Below, in pieces: positions 9,101 to 14,623 of a stretch of 64,000 bases of DNA. Numbering within the stretch: the stretch's first letter is position 1; the number at the start of each line of letters is the position of its first letter. Under the pieces are notes generated by a model. It was given only the letters and a program-made list of their open reading frames with translations. It was not told the origin of the DNA and searched no databases. Source of the DNA: Streptomyces griseus subsp. griseus (GTDB taxonomy: Bacteria; Actinomycetota; Actinomycetes; Streptomycetales; Streptomycetaceae); contig NZ_JOJE01000019.1 in NCBI RefSeq assembly GCF_000720255.1, positions 62,001 to 126,000 on the forward strand, written 5' to 3'. A program made the translations under genes and the position numbers.

Positions 9101-9405
9101 CGGCGGGCGTCGACGGCGGAGGCCGGCAGTTCCGCGAGGTAGCCCGGGGAGCGGGTGCGGATGGCCTCGGCGCCCTCCGTGCCGACGAGCGCGCGGCGCA
9201 GTCCGGAGACGTGCGTGGCGACGAGGGCCCGTGCGGTGGCGGGGGGTTCTTCCTCCCAGACCAGATCGACAAGGCGCTCGGCCGACAGCACCTCGCCGAG
9301 ATGCACGACGAGGGCGGCGAGTATGGCCGTCGGTTTGGCCCCGTTCAGCGGAATTCGACGTCCGCCGCTCGACACTTCGACCGGCCCCAGAAGGCGAACG
9401 TCCAC
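6160..9405 (-). CDS. SARP/AfsR-type regulator (wHTH-BTAD-NB-ARC-TPR)
   Basis: Encodes about 1,081 residues. The GTG at 9405 was chosen because GGGGGA lies four bases upstream and the protein then begins VRLLGPVEV, the usual first strand of the SARP winged helix. Domains: OmpR-type winged helix (1-90), BTAD (97-242, ending LGIDPGQELRGLHQ), a variable linker, then an NB-ARC ATPase with P-loop SGRSGTGKT (about 343-351) and Walker-B-like RRVLLILDN, and a long TPR array from about 660 to the C-terminus. The TPR region is interrupted near residue 690 by four DGPRPT-type hexapeptides. Proteins of this layout activate specialised metabolism by binding direct repeats at promoters. It faces away from the cell-wall locus at 9.7 kb. 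No kinase gene is adjacent. Confidence 0.9.
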   Translation of the reverse strand: MDVRLLGPVEVSSGGRRIPLNGAKPTAILAALVVHLGEVLSAERLVDLVWEEEPPATARALVATHVSGLRRALVGTEGAEAIRTRSPGYLAELPASAVDARRFEAACAAGRVAARDGRAEEAVETLRAATRLWRGQDALEGLGQSFARVEAMRLAELRLEAQEYRFAAELALDRRADLVAELVAHVAAHPLRERPRGQLMTALFRTGRVADALRCYEEGRRLLRTELGIDPGQELRGLHQALLRADTDVLGAPPVRRAPTPPTATPTTAEPPARAADEDPQLPHQRLPGPPYDGPARPAPTQLPPDVADFVGRDEQIAWATALLEQVRDPRRTAPPIGVISGRSGTGKTALAVHVGHRTAELFPDGQLFVDLRASDTEPVRTADALARLLRALGVDSDTPARDEEDLLGLYRTHIARRRVLLILDNAVSEALLRPLLPPGGGSAVLITGRRRLVALEGAAHLDLGVPSEAEALDLLARVAGPARPTTEPGQAAEIVALCGRLPLAVRIAGARLAARPHWTPSRLAARLRDERRRLDELQAGDLEVRASLGLGYADLDAPEQRALRRLALMDLPDFAAWVAAPLLDVTVDDAEDAVEQLVDCHFVEVVRTDETGRTRYRIHDLAREYARERCLADEDRHDREAAILRLMDRWLTMSRSAAARGPGGASRLFSPTATNEPKQPSDEPARLPDGPRPTDGPRPTDGPRPTDGPRPTTGAGCPDDESTHLIDDPTAWFAAEQRCLLAAVTHCAEHGMLDAARELAAALMAASAALYNQFDAWSRSHDVALEAVRRGGDVEGEAWLLNGLGQLRLEQDRFDEAHAFFAAALRLFEDRAVRRGRADALAGMGAVRREQARFSEALTLLTSALEQYREPEDTAATAHVLYGIGCVYRDQGRHDEAWDALTRSHRLYVTARDRHGEALALRSLGLCHRARGDLPSARALLRQSLGIFEETGDAFGVMYANQSLAKVEFRQGRMTEARRRLDQCLEITRERQDLFGEALVLRTLGEWHLAASDWRSATDTLRQALALWDKLDLPLWRARTLKDLGSAELAGGDTATGLELRQQAQHIFRELGSREAVEAA
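7271..7342. repeat. Four tandem 18-bp repeats inside the SARP gene
   Basis: Four in-frame copies of an 18-base unit (ggYctcggcccgtcYgtc) lie at 7271, 7289, 7307 and 7325. They encode a DGPRPT hexapeptide repeat in a probably disordered loop between TPR segments of the regulator. The copies are nearly identical, which suggests recent slippage expansion and likely length variation between strains. Confidence 0.9.
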
Positions 9406-9712
9406 CGTGTCCCCCGATTCACGTTCTCGCAAGTCAGGGACAACATACCGGCGCCCACCGACAGGCATGCCTCTTACCGGTCCGCCCTTTTTCACGGCGG
9501 GACCGGTGTGGCCGACGAGTGGCCGGAATTCGATGGGTGTCCGGTGAGGTTTCCTCTCAATCCGACGAAAGCACTGTCCGAGTTCCTCCCTGGGACGGAA
9601 ACGGTCAGCTCCTCGTATGAGCCGCCGGGAACGAGATGTGGGGCGCACGCATACGACCGACGTGGCGGGGCCGTCAACGGGGTGTATCGACGACACCCAA
9701 CCGGAGGAATCC
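9406..9712. promoter_or_regulatory. Divergent intergenic region between SARP gene and exported SH3 gene
   Basis: A 307-base region without a credible gene, holding the promoters of both flanking genes. On the plus strand a GGAAC at 9629-9633, a 17-base gap and CATACG resemble an ECF-type promoter for the gene at 9713. A CGTATGAG lies just upstream at 9614-9621; the same octamer recurs in the inverted repeat at 14.5 kb. A GGAGG ribosome binding site precedes 9713. The promoter call is by eye. Confidence 0.4.
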
Positions 9713-10111
9713 ATGATCGGCTCCATCAGCAGGCGAAGCACCCGGCTGCGCCGTACCGCGGTCGCCGCGACGGCGGCGTGCGGCGCCGCCCTCTCCCTGG
9801 TCGCCGCCGCGCCGGCCCCGCAGGCGGCGGCCACGACCACCGTCTACGTCTGGGCCACCGGCGTCAACATGCGGGCGTGCAACTCACTCACCTGCCCGCC
9901 GTACAGCGGGGTGAAGGTCAGCCGGATGAACGTCAAGGCGTACTGCCAGAACAAGGGCGACACCGTCAGGGACGGGCAGTACGTCAACGACTACTGGGTC
10001 CAGGTGGACGCCGGTGGGCCGCGCGGCTGGATCAGTGCGGTATATGTCAGCGGTGGCGTCAACTGGGGTCCCATTCCCGGTGTTTCCGAGAACTTCGAGG
10101 ACTGCTTCTGA
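9713..10111 (+). CDS. Small exported SH3-like protein
   Basis: Encodes 132 residues: a Sec signal peptide (MIGSISRRSTRLRR, a hydrophobic stretch, then a run of alanines near residue 40) and a single domain. The domain has VNMRACN, VKAYCQNKGDTV, then YVNDYWVQVD and a Cys at the second-last position. The order V-x-x-R, V-x-x-C-Q, Y-x-N-D-x-W, I-S-x-x-Y matches the C-terminal domains of the NlpC/P60, M23 and SxxK proteins encoded over the next 6 kb, so this is a free-standing version of the same module. A GGAGG lies eight bases before the ATG. Likely role: cell-wall binding or decoy/regulator for the hydrolases; no catalytic domain is present. Confidence 0.85.
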   Translation: MIGSISRRSTRLRRTAVAATAACGAALSLVAAAPAPQAAATTTVYVWATGVNMRACNSLTCPPYSGVKVSRMNVKAYCQNKGDTVRDGQYVNDYWVQVDAGGPRGWISAVYVSGGVNWGPIPGVSENFEDCF

Positions 10112-10141
10112 CGCGGTCCGCTCCAAGGCATTCGTGTGCCC

Positions 10142-10240
10142 GCTCTGCAGGGGCGCTGCGCCTCGTCCTATAGGCACCGCATCGTGCTCCAGAGGCGCTG
10201 CATCCCCGCCTACAGAGGATCTGCATCGTTCCTGCAGAGC
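10142..10240. repeat. Helically phased degenerate direct repeats upstream of vanX-like gene
   Basis: Four to five imperfect copies of a unit with consensus near cAGaGGcgcTGCATCgt occur with AG-rich cores at about 10149, 10172, 10193, 10216 and 10238, a period of 21-23 bases, or two helical turns. They fill the gap between the SH3 gene and the dipeptidase gene. Such spacing is typical of multi-site regulator binding; a transcript-level structure is also possible. No promoter consensus was recognised within them. Confidence 0.55.
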
Positions 10241-10253
10241 TCACCGACACGCT

Positions 10254-10919
10254 GTGAGCGTGACGGACATCATTCTGCTTTCGGATCACCGAGTCGCCTC
10301 GACCCGCGTCGTCGAGATCGGCGAAGCCCTGGTCGACGTCAGGGAGTCCGCCGCGTTGCGGGTCGACGCGCGCAAGGCCGACGCCGACGGTTCGTACGCC
10401 CATCTGCGGGCCGGTGTTCTGCGCCGCCTTCTGCTGGCCCAGGACGCGCTGCCCCGAGGGGTGCGCCTGCTGATGGTGGAGGGGTACCGGCCGCCGGCAC
10501 TGCAGCGCCGGTACTTCGACGCGTACGCGGACACCCTGCGCGCGGACCGTCCCGGCGCCTCGCCGGAGCAGATACGCGAGTGGGCCAGCGCCTACATCTC
10601 GCCTCCCGAGGTCGCCCCGCACGTCTGCGGTGGCGCCGTGGACCTGACGCTGTGCACCGAGGACGGGGCGGAACTCCCCCTCGGCACCGAGGTCAACGCC
10701 ACGCCCGAGGAGAGCGAGGGCGGCTGCCGCACCGCCGCGATCAACATCGACGCCGAGGCGCGCGCCAACCGGGCGGTGCTGGGCCGGGCGATGACGGCCG
10801 CGGGCTTCGTCAACTACCCGACCGAGTGGTGGCACTGGTCGTACGGCGACCGGTACTGGGCCCTGCTCACCGACGCGCCGGCGGCCCTGTACGCGCCCGC
10901 CGGCCGCACGCGCCCGTAG
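10254..10919 (+). CDS. vanX: D-alanyl-D-alanine dipeptidase, VanX/M15D family
   Basis: Encodes about 221 residues. The zinc and catalytic residues of VanX are all visible: H123 and D130 (PHVCGGAVD), E191 and H194 (TEWWHWSYGDRYWA), and the transition-state Arg in EGYRP near residue 79. The enzyme would cleave D-Ala-D-Ala, removing the usual peptidoglycan precursor terminus or recycling released dipeptide. No signal peptide is seen, so it should be cytoplasmic, as VanX is. No vanH or vanA homologue is nearby, so glycopeptide resistance is not the obvious role; recycling of wall fragments made by the neighbouring exported hydrolases fits better. The start is uncertain (GTG at 10254 or 10260; weak ribosome binding site). 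Confidence 0.88.
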   Translation: MSVTDIILLSDHRVASTRVVEIGEALVDVRESAALRVDARKADADGSYAHLRAGVLRRLLLAQDALPRGVRLLMVEGYRPPALQRRYFDAYADTLRADRPGASPEQIREWASAYISPPEVAPHVCGGAVDLTLCTEDGAELPLGTEVNATPEESEGGCRTAAINIDAEARANRAVLGRAMTAAGFVNYPTEWWHWSYGDRYWALLTDAPAALYAPAGRTRP

Positions 10920-10977
10920 TACGGCGCGCCGACGGCCGACTGCCGGGCCATGGGGCAGCGGACCACGACCACCGCGC

Positions 10978-11025
10978 CGCATGACTGACCGCATGCCGGA
11001 CCACATGCCTGACCGCACGCCGAGA
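10978..11025. repeat. Four tandem 12-bp repeats before sigma factor gene
   Basis: Four 12-base units (cgcatgactgac, cgcatgccggac, cacatgcctgac, cgcacgccgaga) lie at 10978, 10990, 11002 and 11014, just upstream of the GGGGGAA ribosome binding site of the sigma factor gene. They would fall in its 5' untranslated region or promoter. The function is unknown; they may be operator half-sites or a slippage tract. Confidence 0.7.
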
Positions 11026-11044
11026 CAGACCCCGGGGGAACACC

Positions 11045-11776
11045 GTGGAGAACACCTGCATCTCGACGACGATGACCAAGTCGTCCGCCTTCTCCAGCAC
11101 GGTCGTCACCACGACGACCACGACGATCACGACCACTAACACCGCCACGACCACCGCGACCACTACCACCGCGACCACCCCGACCGCTGCCGTCCCACGC
11201 GGCGAGCCGTTCGCCGCCCGGTTCGACGGGGGCGTCGCCGACCACATGACCGCGGCCGAGTTCGACGAGGCGTTCACCGCGGTGATGCCGAGGCTGCGGC
11301 GCCGGCTGCTGGCCCTGACCGGCAATCCGCACGACGCGGACGACCTGGTGCAGGAGACGTACCTGAGACTCTCCCGCCGGGCCCGGGCCCGCACCCTGGC
11401 GCGTCAGCAGCAACCGTACGCGTACACCTGCGCGGCGGCGCTGAACCTGCTGCGCGACCTGTGGCGGCATCCCTCACGCCAGGAACGCTGCACGGACCGG
11501 CTGCCCGAGCAGGGCTGGGACGGCGGCTTCGCGATCCGGGAGGCGGAGGCGGTGGCGACCGCGCTGTTGCGCGGGCTGTCCGTCAAGGAGGCGGCCGCCG
11601 TGATCCTGGTCGATCTCGAGGGGCTGACCCACGACATGGCGGGTGAGCGGCTCGGCGCGCACCGCGGCACCGTGCAGCGCAACCGCATGCGCGGCCTCGC
11701 CAAGATGCGCGCCGCACTCGGCGCATACGAACCGGCCATCGCCCCCGTCTCCACGGTGAAGGCCGAACGCCCTTGA
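11045..11776 (+). CDS. ECF-type sigma factor with Thr-rich N-terminal tail
   Basis: Encodes 243 residues. The GTG at 11045 has GGGGGAA five bases upstream. Residues 1-50 are a low-complexity Thr-rich segment (TTTTTTIT and similar, from about residue 21 to 47). Sigma region 2 follows (RLLALTGNPHDADDLVQETY, about 80-100), then region 4 (LSVKEAAAVILVDLEG ... GAHRGTVQRNRMRGL, about 175-235). A polar Thr-rich tail on an ECF sigma factor is unusual; it could be a flexible leader or a wrongly extended start, but no other start has a good ribosome binding site. No anti-sigma factor gene is adjacent. Its position before three muralytic exported enzymes suggests it controls them. Confidence 0.82.
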   Translation: MENTCISTTMTKSSAFSSTVVTTTTTTITTTNTATTTATTTTATTPTAAVPRGEPFAARFDGGVADHMTAAEFDEAFTAVMPRLRRRLLALTGNPHDADDLVQETYLRLSRRARARTLARQQQPYAYTCAAALNLLRDLWRHPSRQERCTDRLPEQGWDGGFAIREAEAVATALLRGLSVKEAAAVILVDLEGLTHDMAGERLGAHRGTVQRNRMRGLAKMRAALGAYEPAIAPVSTVKAERP

Positions 11777-11838
11777 CCACCTCGGCCCGCTCACTCGCAC
11801 ATCCGCTCACCGCGCGCACCGAACCAGGGGGACCCCAC

Positions 11839-12714
11839 ATGCGCCGCACGCACCGCACACTGGCGGTGGCAGGAGGACTGCTGCTCGCCACCACCTTGAG
11901 CCTCACCGGTACGGCGATGGCCGCCTCGTCGCCGCTCACCTCGAAGACCGCGGCCCCCGCCGACTGCCGGCCCCTGGCGGGCGCTCCCGCTCAGGCGCAG
12001 GCGATCGTGAACGCCGCCTGTTCGCAGATCGGGGTGCCGTACTCCTGGGGTGGCGGCTCGATCCACGGACCGACGTACGGTCAGGACTACCCCGGTGGCG
12101 GCCCCGGCGCCCACGACAGCCAGGTGAAGGGCTTCGACTGTTCGCACCTGGTGCAGTACGCGGCCTGGCAGGGAGCGGGGATCGCGCTGCCCGAGGGGTC
12201 GTGGAACCAGGCCCAGTGGAGCGGCGCGACGGCCCGCTTCTCCCGCGACCAGGGGCTCGCTCCTCTGCAGCCGGGCGATCTGCTGCTGTGGGCGTCGAAC
12301 CCGAACAACCTCAACAGCGTCCACCACATCGCCATCTACCTCGGCGACGGCAAGATGATCGAGGCCCGGGAGTCCGGGACGCTCGTCATGGTCAGCGACG
12401 TGCGTCTGAACGGCCAGTACGCGGGCGCCCTGCGCATCGCCGGCACCGAGCAGCCGCCGACGGGCACGAAGCGGTTCATGACGTGGGGCACCAACGTGAG
12501 TCTGCGGCAGGAGCCCGGCACCGGGAAGCCTCCCGTGACCCGGCTGCCCGGCCCCACCGCGGTGGACGTGCAGTGCCAGGTGCACGCGGAGACCGTCACC
12601 GCCGAGGGCTACACCAACGACGCCTGGTCCTACCTGCCGAAGTACAAGGCCTGGATCTCGAACATCTACATCGACGATCCGGCGGCCTGGCTGCCCGGGG
12701 TCCCCACCTGCTGA
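11839..12714 (+). CDS. Exported NlpC/P60 endopeptidase with C-terminal SH3-like domain
   Basis: Encodes 291 residues. A Sec signal (MRRTHRTL plus hydrophobic core, cleavage near Ala-Met-Ala-Ala, residue 33) precedes an NlpC/P60 domain (about 50-205). The catalytic Cys is C101 in FDCSHLVQYAAW and the likely catalytic His is H163 in HHIAIYLGDG. These enzymes cleave D-gamma-Glu-meso-DAP or cross-bridge bonds in peptidoglycan. Residues 210-291 are the locus-specific SH3-like domain (FMTWGTNVSLR, VQCQVHAETV, GYTNDAWSYLP, WISNIYIDDP) ending LPGVPTC. The internal Cys and C-terminal Cys probably pair. The ATG at 11839 has GGGGGA upstream. It lies 62 bases after the sigma factor gene and 67 bases before the M23 gene, probably one operon. 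Confidence 0.92.
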   Translation: MRRTHRTLAVAGGLLLATTLSLTGTAMAASSPLTSKTAAPADCRPLAGAPAQAQAIVNAACSQIGVPYSWGGGSIHGPTYGQDYPGGGPGAHDSQVKGFDCSHLVQYAAWQGAGIALPEGSWNQAQWSGATARFSRDQGLAPLQPGDLLLWASNPNNLNSVHHIAIYLGDGKMIEARESGTLVMVSDVRLNGQYAGALRIAGTEQPPTGTKRFMTWGTNVSLRQEPGTGKPPVTRLPGPTAVDVQCQVHAETVTAEGYTNDAWSYLPKYKAWISNIYIDDPAAWLPGVPTC

Positions 12715-12781
12715 TCCGCGGCGCCGCCCACCCCCGCCACCCACCCCGCCCAACCCTTCACTGCACGGAGGACAACTCGCC

Positions 12782-13555
12782 ATGCGCGTGTTCAACCGGA
12801 CCAAGTCCCTCGGAACGCTCGTCGCCACGGTCGCCGCGATGGGGCTGATCCCGCTCACGGCCGGCGCGGCCGACGCCGCTCCGCCGGCCAAGCCCGCCGA
12901 AGCCGGGTCCTGCCCGGCCGCCGGAACGGTGACCCAGTGGTGGCACTCCGGCCACGACGGCGTCGACATCGCCAACAACCGCGGTACGCCGATCTACTCC
13001 ACGGGGGCGGGCACCGTCATCGCCTCCGGTCCCGCCAGCGGCTACGGCCAGTGGATCCGCATCAAGCACGACGACGGCACGGTGACCGAGTACGGCCACA
13101 TGTACGAGCGGCTCGTCTCCGTGAACCAGCGGGTGACCAGCGGTCAGCTGATCGCGCGCATGGGCTCCGAGGGCGACTCCTCCGGCAACCACCTGCACTT
13201 CGAGGCACACAGCTCGACGTCCAGCACTCGGGGCATGGACCCCGTCCCCTACCTGTCGGCGCGCGGTGTGAGCCTGCCGTGCACCCCGGGCGGCGGCGGG
13301 ACGCCGGGCACCAACTTCAGCACGTGGGGCACGTCGGTGCGGGTGCGGGCCGACGCGCGGCTGAACGCGGCGGTGGTGCGCACCCTCACCGGGCCGACCC
13401 CGGTCCACGTGGAGTGCCAGAAGCACGGCGACCTGGTCAACGCCGAGGGCTACAGCAACGACGCCTGGGCATACATCCCGGCGCTCGGCGGCTACATCAG
13501 CAACATCTACATCGACGACCCCGCCGCCTGGCTGCCGGGGGTGCGTGAATGCTGA
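12782..13555 (+). CDS. Exported M23 metalloendopeptidase with C-terminal SH3-like domain
   Basis: Encodes 257 residues: a Sec signal (about 1-32), an M23/LytM domain (about 45-170) and the SH3-like domain (about 180-257). Zinc ligands are H58 and D62 (HDGVD) and H139 of HLH, with H137 and H106 as catalytic partners, so the peptidase should be active on peptidoglycan cross-bridges. The C-terminal domain is nearly identical in its last third to that of the NlpC/P60 neighbour (SNIYIDDPAAWLPGV, then a final Cys), pointing to recent domain duplication. An ACGGAGGA ribosome binding site precedes the ATG. Its stop overlaps the next gene (ATGCTGA), so the two are co-translated. Confidence 0.93.
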   Translation: MRVFNRTKSLGTLVATVAAMGLIPLTAGAADAAPPAKPAEAGSCPAAGTVTQWWHSGHDGVDIANNRGTPIYSTGAGTVIASGPASGYGQWIRIKHDDGTVTEYGHMYERLVSVNQRVTSGQLIARMGSEGDSSGNHLHFEAHSSTSSTRGMDPVPYLSARGVSLPCTPGGGGTPGTNFSTWGTSVRVRADARLNAAVVRTLTGPTPVHVECQKHGDLVNAEGYSNDAWAYIPALGGYISNIYIDDPAAWLPGVREC

Positions 13556-13956
13556 CCGGCGCCCTCGCCGGTACGAGGGGTGTCGCGGCGGCCGCTCTGG
13601 CCGCCGCGCTGCTCCTCTCCCCCGGCCTCACCTCGTCCGCGCGGGCCGCCGACTCGGCGCCCTGCACTCCCGACCACGACTACCCCGGAACGTTCCGCTG
13701 CCCGATCTGGGGCTCGGACGTCAATCTGCGCTCCGCGCCGAACGCCCAGGCCCCGGTCATCGCGACCTCACCCGACAGCGGGTTCCTCAGGGTGCTGTGC
13801 CAGGTCAAGGGCGGCCGTGCGACCTACGGCTCCTACTGGCACACCTGGTGGGTCAAGACACCGGCGGCGGGGATGGCCCCTTCCGCGTACATGAGCGAGA
13901 TCTTCCTCGTCGGAGGCGGCGACGACGAGCCGGACTCGGGTCTGCCGACCTGCTGA
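13549..13956 (+). CDS. Small exported SH3-like protein
   Basis: Encodes 135 residues; the ATG overlaps the stop of the M23 gene by seven bases. A Sec signal peptide ends near residue 33 (SSARAADS). The rest is one SH3-like domain: CPIWGSDVNLRSAPN, LRVLCQVKG, a TWWVKTP segment and MSEIFLVGG, ending LPTC. It has two extra Cys near the mature N-terminus (APCTP, FRCP). No catalytic domain is present. Translational coupling to the M23 enzyme suggests it works with it, for example as a wall-binding partner or an inhibitor that occupies the same ligand. Confidence 0.85.
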   Translation: MLTGALAGTRGVAAAALAAALLLSPGLTSSARAADSAPCTPDHDYPGTFRCPIWGSDVNLRSAPNAQAPVIATSPDSGFLRVLCQVKGGRATYGSYWHTWWVKTPAAGMAPSAYMSEIFLVGGGDDEPDSGLPTC

Positions 13957-13980
13957 GACGGCGGCGCCGCGCAACGAAGC

Positions 13981-14006
13981 GGGGCCCCTGGGATTCCAGG
14001 GGCCCC
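13981..14006. terminator. Bidirectional hairpin terminator
   Basis: A perfect 11-bp stem (ggggcccctgg / ccaggggcccc) with a GATT loop lies between the convergent genes ending at 13956 (plus) and 14022 (minus). No U-tract follows, as is common for Streptomyces terminators. Confidence 0.8.
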
Positions 14007-14021
14007 CGCCGGTGTGCTCGT

Positions 14022-14405
14022 TCAGCACTGCCGCGCCGAAGGGGAGGGATCCACGCCGACGTTGACGTTGCCGCCCCAGACCCAGACGTTGCGGTACGGC
14101 CCGTTGACGAGTTCTCCGTCGTGGACGGTGCCCTGGTACCAGACGTCCGTGCTGTAGCCGCCGGCGGTGACCGGCTGGCCGTGCACGTAGCAGACGCCGT
14201 CCAGGTAGTAACGGTTTCTGGTGGGGCCGGTGTTGAGGATCGGCGCGTTACGGGTGTCGGGCGTCGAGCGGACGTTGCTGTTGGGTTGCAGCGAGACGTA
14301 GAACTCAGCGGCGCCGGCCTGGGCGGTGCCGGTGGAGGCGAACAGGGACAGCACGGCGCCCGCGGCGAGGCCTGCGGCGGCGAGACGGGTGCGGCGGAGG
14401 TGCAT
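14022..14405 (-). CDS. Small exported SH3-like protein (divergent member)
   Basis: Encodes 127 residues: a Sec signal peptide (MHLRRTRLAAAG, cleavage near Ala-Gln-Ala, residue 30) and one domain. It keeps the V-R-S-T-P-D, GVCYVHGQPV and GYSTDVWYQG segments and the C-terminal Cys (SARQC) of the locus-specific SH3-like family, but is more divergent (YRNVWVWGG in place of ISNIYI). It is encoded on the opposite strand to its relatives and probably has its own promoter in the 14.4-14.6 kb gap. No enzyme domain. Function unknown; wall binding is inferred from domain sharing. Confidence 0.83.
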   Translation of the reverse strand: MHLRRTRLAAAGLAAGAVLSLFASTGTAQAGAAEFYVSLQPNSNVRSTPDTRNAPILNTGPTRNRYYLDGVCYVHGQPVTAGGYSTDVWYQGTVHDGELVNGPYRNVWVWGGNVNVGVDPSPSARQC

Positions 14406-14508
14406 GGGCGCTCCATGGGGTGTCGGGAGTCGGGCCGGGCCCAGGGACGGGGCCGGTCGTGCCGGCCGCTCGGGGCCCCCGCCCGTCTGACGGGCGCGAG
14501 TGGTCCGT

Positions 14509-14556
14509 CGTATGAGAGTCCCGGTACCCGGAGCCTCCCGGCCCCGTTCTCATACG
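14509..14556. promoter_or_regulatory. Inverted repeat CGTATGAGA/TCTCATACG between divergent SH3 genes
   Basis: Two perfect 9-base arms (14509-14517 and 14548-14556), separated by 30 bases, lie between divergent genes starting at 14405 (minus) and 14624 (plus). Each gene therefore sees TCTCATACG upstream on its own strand. The octamer CGTATGAG also occurs upstream of the related gene at 9713. It may be a shared operator or ECF-sigma promoter element: for the plus gene, CGGAG lies 17 bases before CATACG. Confidence 0.5.
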
Positions 14557-14623
14557 GCGTGGGCCGTGACGCCGTCCAGGCGGTGGTGCGAGTGACGCAC
14601 CCGAGTCGGACACGAGGATGACG

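Noticed and set aside
9406..9840. N-terminal extension of the SARP protein by up to 145 codons
   Set aside because: The extension is Arg-rich without a domain and overlaps the divergent exported-protein gene, while the GTG at 9405 has a good ribosome binding site and starts exactly at the winged-helix domain.
10254..10919. Vancomycin-resistance cluster
   Set aside because: Only a VanX-like gene is present; no vanH, vanA, vanS or vanR homologue lies nearby, so resistance is not supported.
11040..11200. Possible CRISPR-like or structured repeat in the ACC/ACG tract
   Set aside because: It is an in-frame codon repeat (Thr) with no spacer structure; no CRISPR array or cas gene is seen anywhere in the window.
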